A DNA stretch of 64,000 nt from Rhizobium phaseoli (GTDB lineage Bacteria > Pseudomonadota > Alphaproteobacteria > Rhizobiales > Rhizobiaceae): assembly GCF_003985125.1 (NCBI RefSeq), contig NZ_ML133573.1, positions 1 to 64,000 on the forward strand, written 5' to 3'. The notes under the pieces are model-generated. The model ran no database searches. It saw nothing but the letters and a program-made list of their open reading frames with translations, and was not told where the DNA came from. Shown one piece after another: positions 61,686 to 64,000 of this stretch (position 1 is its first letter; every line of letters starts with the position of its first letter). A program made the translations under genes and the position numbers.

Positions 61686-64000
61686 CTACACCCGCTTCAT
61701 CCGCTCCACTGCCATCAGCACCCGTTCCGGCGTCGCAGGCGCATCGAGCCTCGGGCAGACCTTGTAATCCGCCACGCTGGCGACGGCCATCGACAGCGCT
61801 TCCAACACCGAGATCGCCAGCATGAAGGGCGGTTCGCCGACGGCCTTGGAGCGGCCGATGGTGGCTTCCGCGTTCTCCGACCATTCGGCAAGGCGGACGT
61901 TGAAAATTTTCGGGCGGTCGGAGGCGAGCGGGATCTTGTAGGTCGAGGGCGCATGGGTGCGCAGGCGTCCCTTGTCGTCCCACCAGAGCTCCTCCGTCGT
62001 CAGCCAGCCCATGCCCTGCACGAAGGCGCCCTCGACTTGGCCGAGGTCGATTGCCGGGTTCAGCGAGCGGCCGACATCGTGCAGGATGTCGGTGCGATCG
62101 ATCAGATATTCGCCGGTCAGCGTGTCGATCGAAACCTCGGTGCAGGCGGCGCCGTAGGCGAAATAATAGAAGGGCGTGCCGCGGCCGGCCTTGCGGTCCC
62201 AGTGGATCTTCGGCGTCTTGTAGAAGCCGGCGGCGGAAAGCTGGACGCGGGCAAAATAGGCCTGCTTGATGAAATCGGGGAAGGGGATTTCGCTGTCACC
62301 GACGCGCACGCGGTTGGGCAGAAAGACGACGTCGGAGGGCGCCACATCCCATTTCTCGGCGGCAAAAGCCACCAGACGTTCCTTGATCTGGCGGGCGGCA
62401 TCGAAGGCGGCCATGCCGTTCAGATCCGAGCCGGACGAGGCAGCTGTGGCCGAGGTGTTCGGCACCTTGGCTGTCGTCGTCGCGGTGATCTTCACCCTTG
62501 AGATATCGACCTGGAAGCTGTCGGCCAGCACCTGCGCGACCTTGGTATAAAGACCTTGGCCCATTTCGGTGCCGCCATGGTTCAGGTGGATCGAGCCGTC
62601 CTGATAGACGTGGACGAGCGCGCCGGCTTGGTTGAAGGCGGTCATGGTGAAGGAGATGCCGAACTTCACCGGCGTCAGGGCAATGCCCTTCCTGATATAG
62701 CGGCTGTCGCGGTTGAAGCCGATGATGGCGTTGCGCCGCGCCCGGTAATCTGACGTATCCTCCAGCTCGTCGACGACGCGGGCGATGATATTGTCCTCGA
62801 CCTCCTGATGGTAGGGGGTCAGCGTGCGCCCGGAGCCCGGCTGGCCGTAGAAATTCAGCTTGCGGATGTCGAGCGGATCCTTGCCGACTGCGTAAGCGAT
62901 CTCCTCGATGATCCGCTCGGCGCCGAGCATGCCCTGCGGCCCGCCGAAGCCGCGGAAGGCGGTGTTCGAGACCGTGTGGGTTTTCAGCGGCTTCGACTGG
63001 AGGTGCACATGCGGATAGAAATAGCTGGAATCGGCATGGAAGAGGGCGCGATCGGTCACCGGTCCCGACAGATCCGAGGAGAAGCCGCAGCGCGCCGCAT
63101 AAGTGGCGTCGACCGCATGGATGCGGCCTTCGGCATCGAAACCCACTTCGTAATCGACCAGGAAATCATGACGCTTGCCGGTGGCGCTCATATCCTCGTC
63201 GCGGTCCGGACGGAATTTAATCGTACGCCCGAGCTTCTTGGCGGCGATCGCCGCAAGGGCTGCGAACTGGTTACCCTGCGTTTCCTTGCCGCCGAAGCCG
63301 CCGCCCATGCGGCGCACGTTGACGGTGACTGCGTTCGACGGGATATCGAGCACATGGCCGACAATATGCTGGATCTCGCTCGGATGCTGCGTCGACGACC
63401 AGACGGTGACCTCATCGTCCTCGCCGGGAATGGCCACGGCGATATGGCCTTCGAGATAGAAATGCTCCTGGCCGCCGATGCGCATCTGCCCCTTCAGCCG
63501 CATGCCGGCATTCGGCATTTCCGTTTCCGGCTCGCCGCGCTGCAGCGTCATCGGGGTGATCACCAGCGGGCCGCCATTGGCAAGCGCGCCGTCGATATCG
63601 TGCCAGTGCGTCAGGTCGCGATAGTCGATCTTCGCCAGCCGCGCGGCGCGCCGCGCCGCGTCGCGCGTTTCGGCGATGACGGCAAAGATCGGCTGGCCGT
63701 GGAATTGAACCAAGGTTTCGGCAAGCAGCGGCTCGTCATGGCTGCCATTGGAACTGGTGTCGTTGACGCCGGGCACGTCCTTGCCGGTGAAAACCCAAAC
63801 GACGCCGGGATAGGCGGCGACAGCGGAAAGATCGATACTGATGATTTCGGCATGCGCCCGGTCGGAAAGGCCGAGCGCGCCGTGCAGGAGGCCGGCGGGT
63901 TCGGGAATATCGTCGATATAATCGGCGCTTCCGGTGACATGTTTGTGTGCTGAGTCATGGCGCAGGGAGCCGTGCATCGGGCCGGAGATGACGACTTTTC
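61686..64000 (-). CDS. xdhB: Xanthine dehydrogenase molybdopterin subunit XdhB (5' end outside window)
   Basis: The leftward frame is open from the right edge to its stop at 61686 and gives about 770 residues, nearly the full molybdenum-binding subunit (usual length ~780). Landmarks are GPMHGSLRHDSAHKHVTGSADYIDD, RRMGGGFGGKETQ, TAFRGFGGPQG, GTEMGQGLYTKV and the C-terminal AVGEPPFMLA with the catalytic-Glu region. It oxidises hypoxanthine and xanthine to urate with XdhA, whose gene should lie beyond the right edge. The N-terminal 15-20 residues are probably missing. Confidence 0.94.
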   Translation of the reverse strand, partial: KVVISGPMHGSLRHDSAHKHVTGSADYIDDIPEPAGLLHGALGLSDRAHAEIISIDLSAVAAYPGVVWVFTGKDVPGVNDTSSNGSHDEPLLAETLVQFHGQPIFAVIAETRDAARRAARLAKIDYRDLTHWHDIDGALANGGPLVITPMTLQRGEPETEMPNAGMRLKGQMRIGGQEHFYLEGHIAVAIPGEDDEVTVWSSTQHPSEIQHIVGHVLDIPSNAVTVNVRRMGGGFGGKETQGNQFAALAAIAAKKLGRTIKFRPDRDEDMSATGKRHDFLVDYEVGFDAEGRIHAVDATYAARCGFSSDLSGPVTDRALFHADSSYFYPHVHLQSKPLKTHTVSNTAFRGFGGPQGMLGAERIIEEIAYAVGKDPLDIRKLNFYGQPGSGRTLTPYHQEVEDNIIARVVDELEDTSDYRARRNAIIGFNRDSRYIRKGIALTPVKFGISFTMTAFNQAGALVHVYQDGSIHLNHGGTEMGQGLYTKVAQVLADSFQVDISRVKITATTTAKVPNTSATAASSGSDLNGMAAFDAARQIKERLVAFAAEKWDVAPSDVVFLPNRVRVGDSEIPFPDFIKQAYFARVQLSAAGFYKTPKIHWDRKAGRGTPFYYFAYGAACTEVSIDTLTGEYLIDRTDILHDVGRSLNPAIDLGQVEGAFVQGMGWLTTEELWWDDKGRLRTHAPSTYKIPLASDRPKIFNVRLAEWSENAEATIGRSKAVGEPPFMLAISVLEALSMAVASVADYKVCPRLDAPATPERVLMAVERMKRV

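Overview
The window reads as a chromosomal segment of a Rhizobium-type alphaproteobacterium, closest in character to the R. leguminosarum / R. etli group. The basis is the chvE-gguA-gguB-gguC cluster with gbpR beside it, an L-arabinonate dehydratase whose cluster cysteines and active-site serine fall at the same residue numbers I recall for the R. leguminosarum enzyme, a MlotiK1-type potassium channel, an IolR-type operator, a full purine/ureide degradation set, and rhizobial intergenic palindromes. Identification rests on motif recognition; no database search was possible.

Layout. 1-7240 is accessory-looking: the 3' end of an IS66-family element, a Crp/Fnr pseudogene abutting the IS end, the potassium channel, an HNH nuclease, a CoiA-like nuclease, and a coupled pair of unrecognised genes, ending at the 3' side of a tRNA-Arg(CCG) gene. 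7241-14030 holds a xylose-type ABC transporter (xylF-xylH-xylG) with a divergent ROK repressor and a palindromic operator, then an inositol dehydrogenase gene with an IolR-type site. 15125-24771 is gbpR, chvE, gguAB, an AraD1/GguC protein, alpha-ketoglutarate semialdehyde dehydrogenase and L-arabinonate dehydratase: sugar capture plus the lower oxidative pentose route to 2-oxoglutarate, closed by a strong terminator. A Phd/VapC toxin-antitoxin pair follows. 25594-28781 is an ATP-grasp / alpha-E / transglutaminase operon. 29254-41219 is mixed: EamA transporter, DEAD-box helicase, DNA alkylation repair protein, large hybrid histidine kinase, an E. coli-type second ArgS, and a split, divergent MnmD / FAD oxidase pair.

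Purine breakdown occupies three loci: a translationally coupled cluster (DUF1045, puuE, uraD, a HepT-fold protein without its catalytic motif, allA, uraH, metallophosphoesterase; 41335-45538), guaD-puuD (55105-57650), and xdhB-xdhC with a DUF559 nuclease gene between them (60180-64000, running off the right edge). Together they cover guanine/xanthine to urate and on to allantoin and ureidoglycolate.

The most unusual segment is 45666-49176: a flotillin/YqiK, YqiJ and PspA operon in which PspA is preceded, in the same open frame, by a domain resembling the N-terminal region of TnpB nucleases (no RuvC part). An internal ribosome-binding site before the PspA start predicts a long and a short product. 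Next to it lies a YnbA/YnbC/YnbD-like lipid-head-group cluster with no YnbB. Intergenic repeats include a double-hairpin element at 45560-45658, an inverted repeat with 53-bp arms at 61029-61225, and a direct repeat with copies 360 bp apart at 12421 and 12781.
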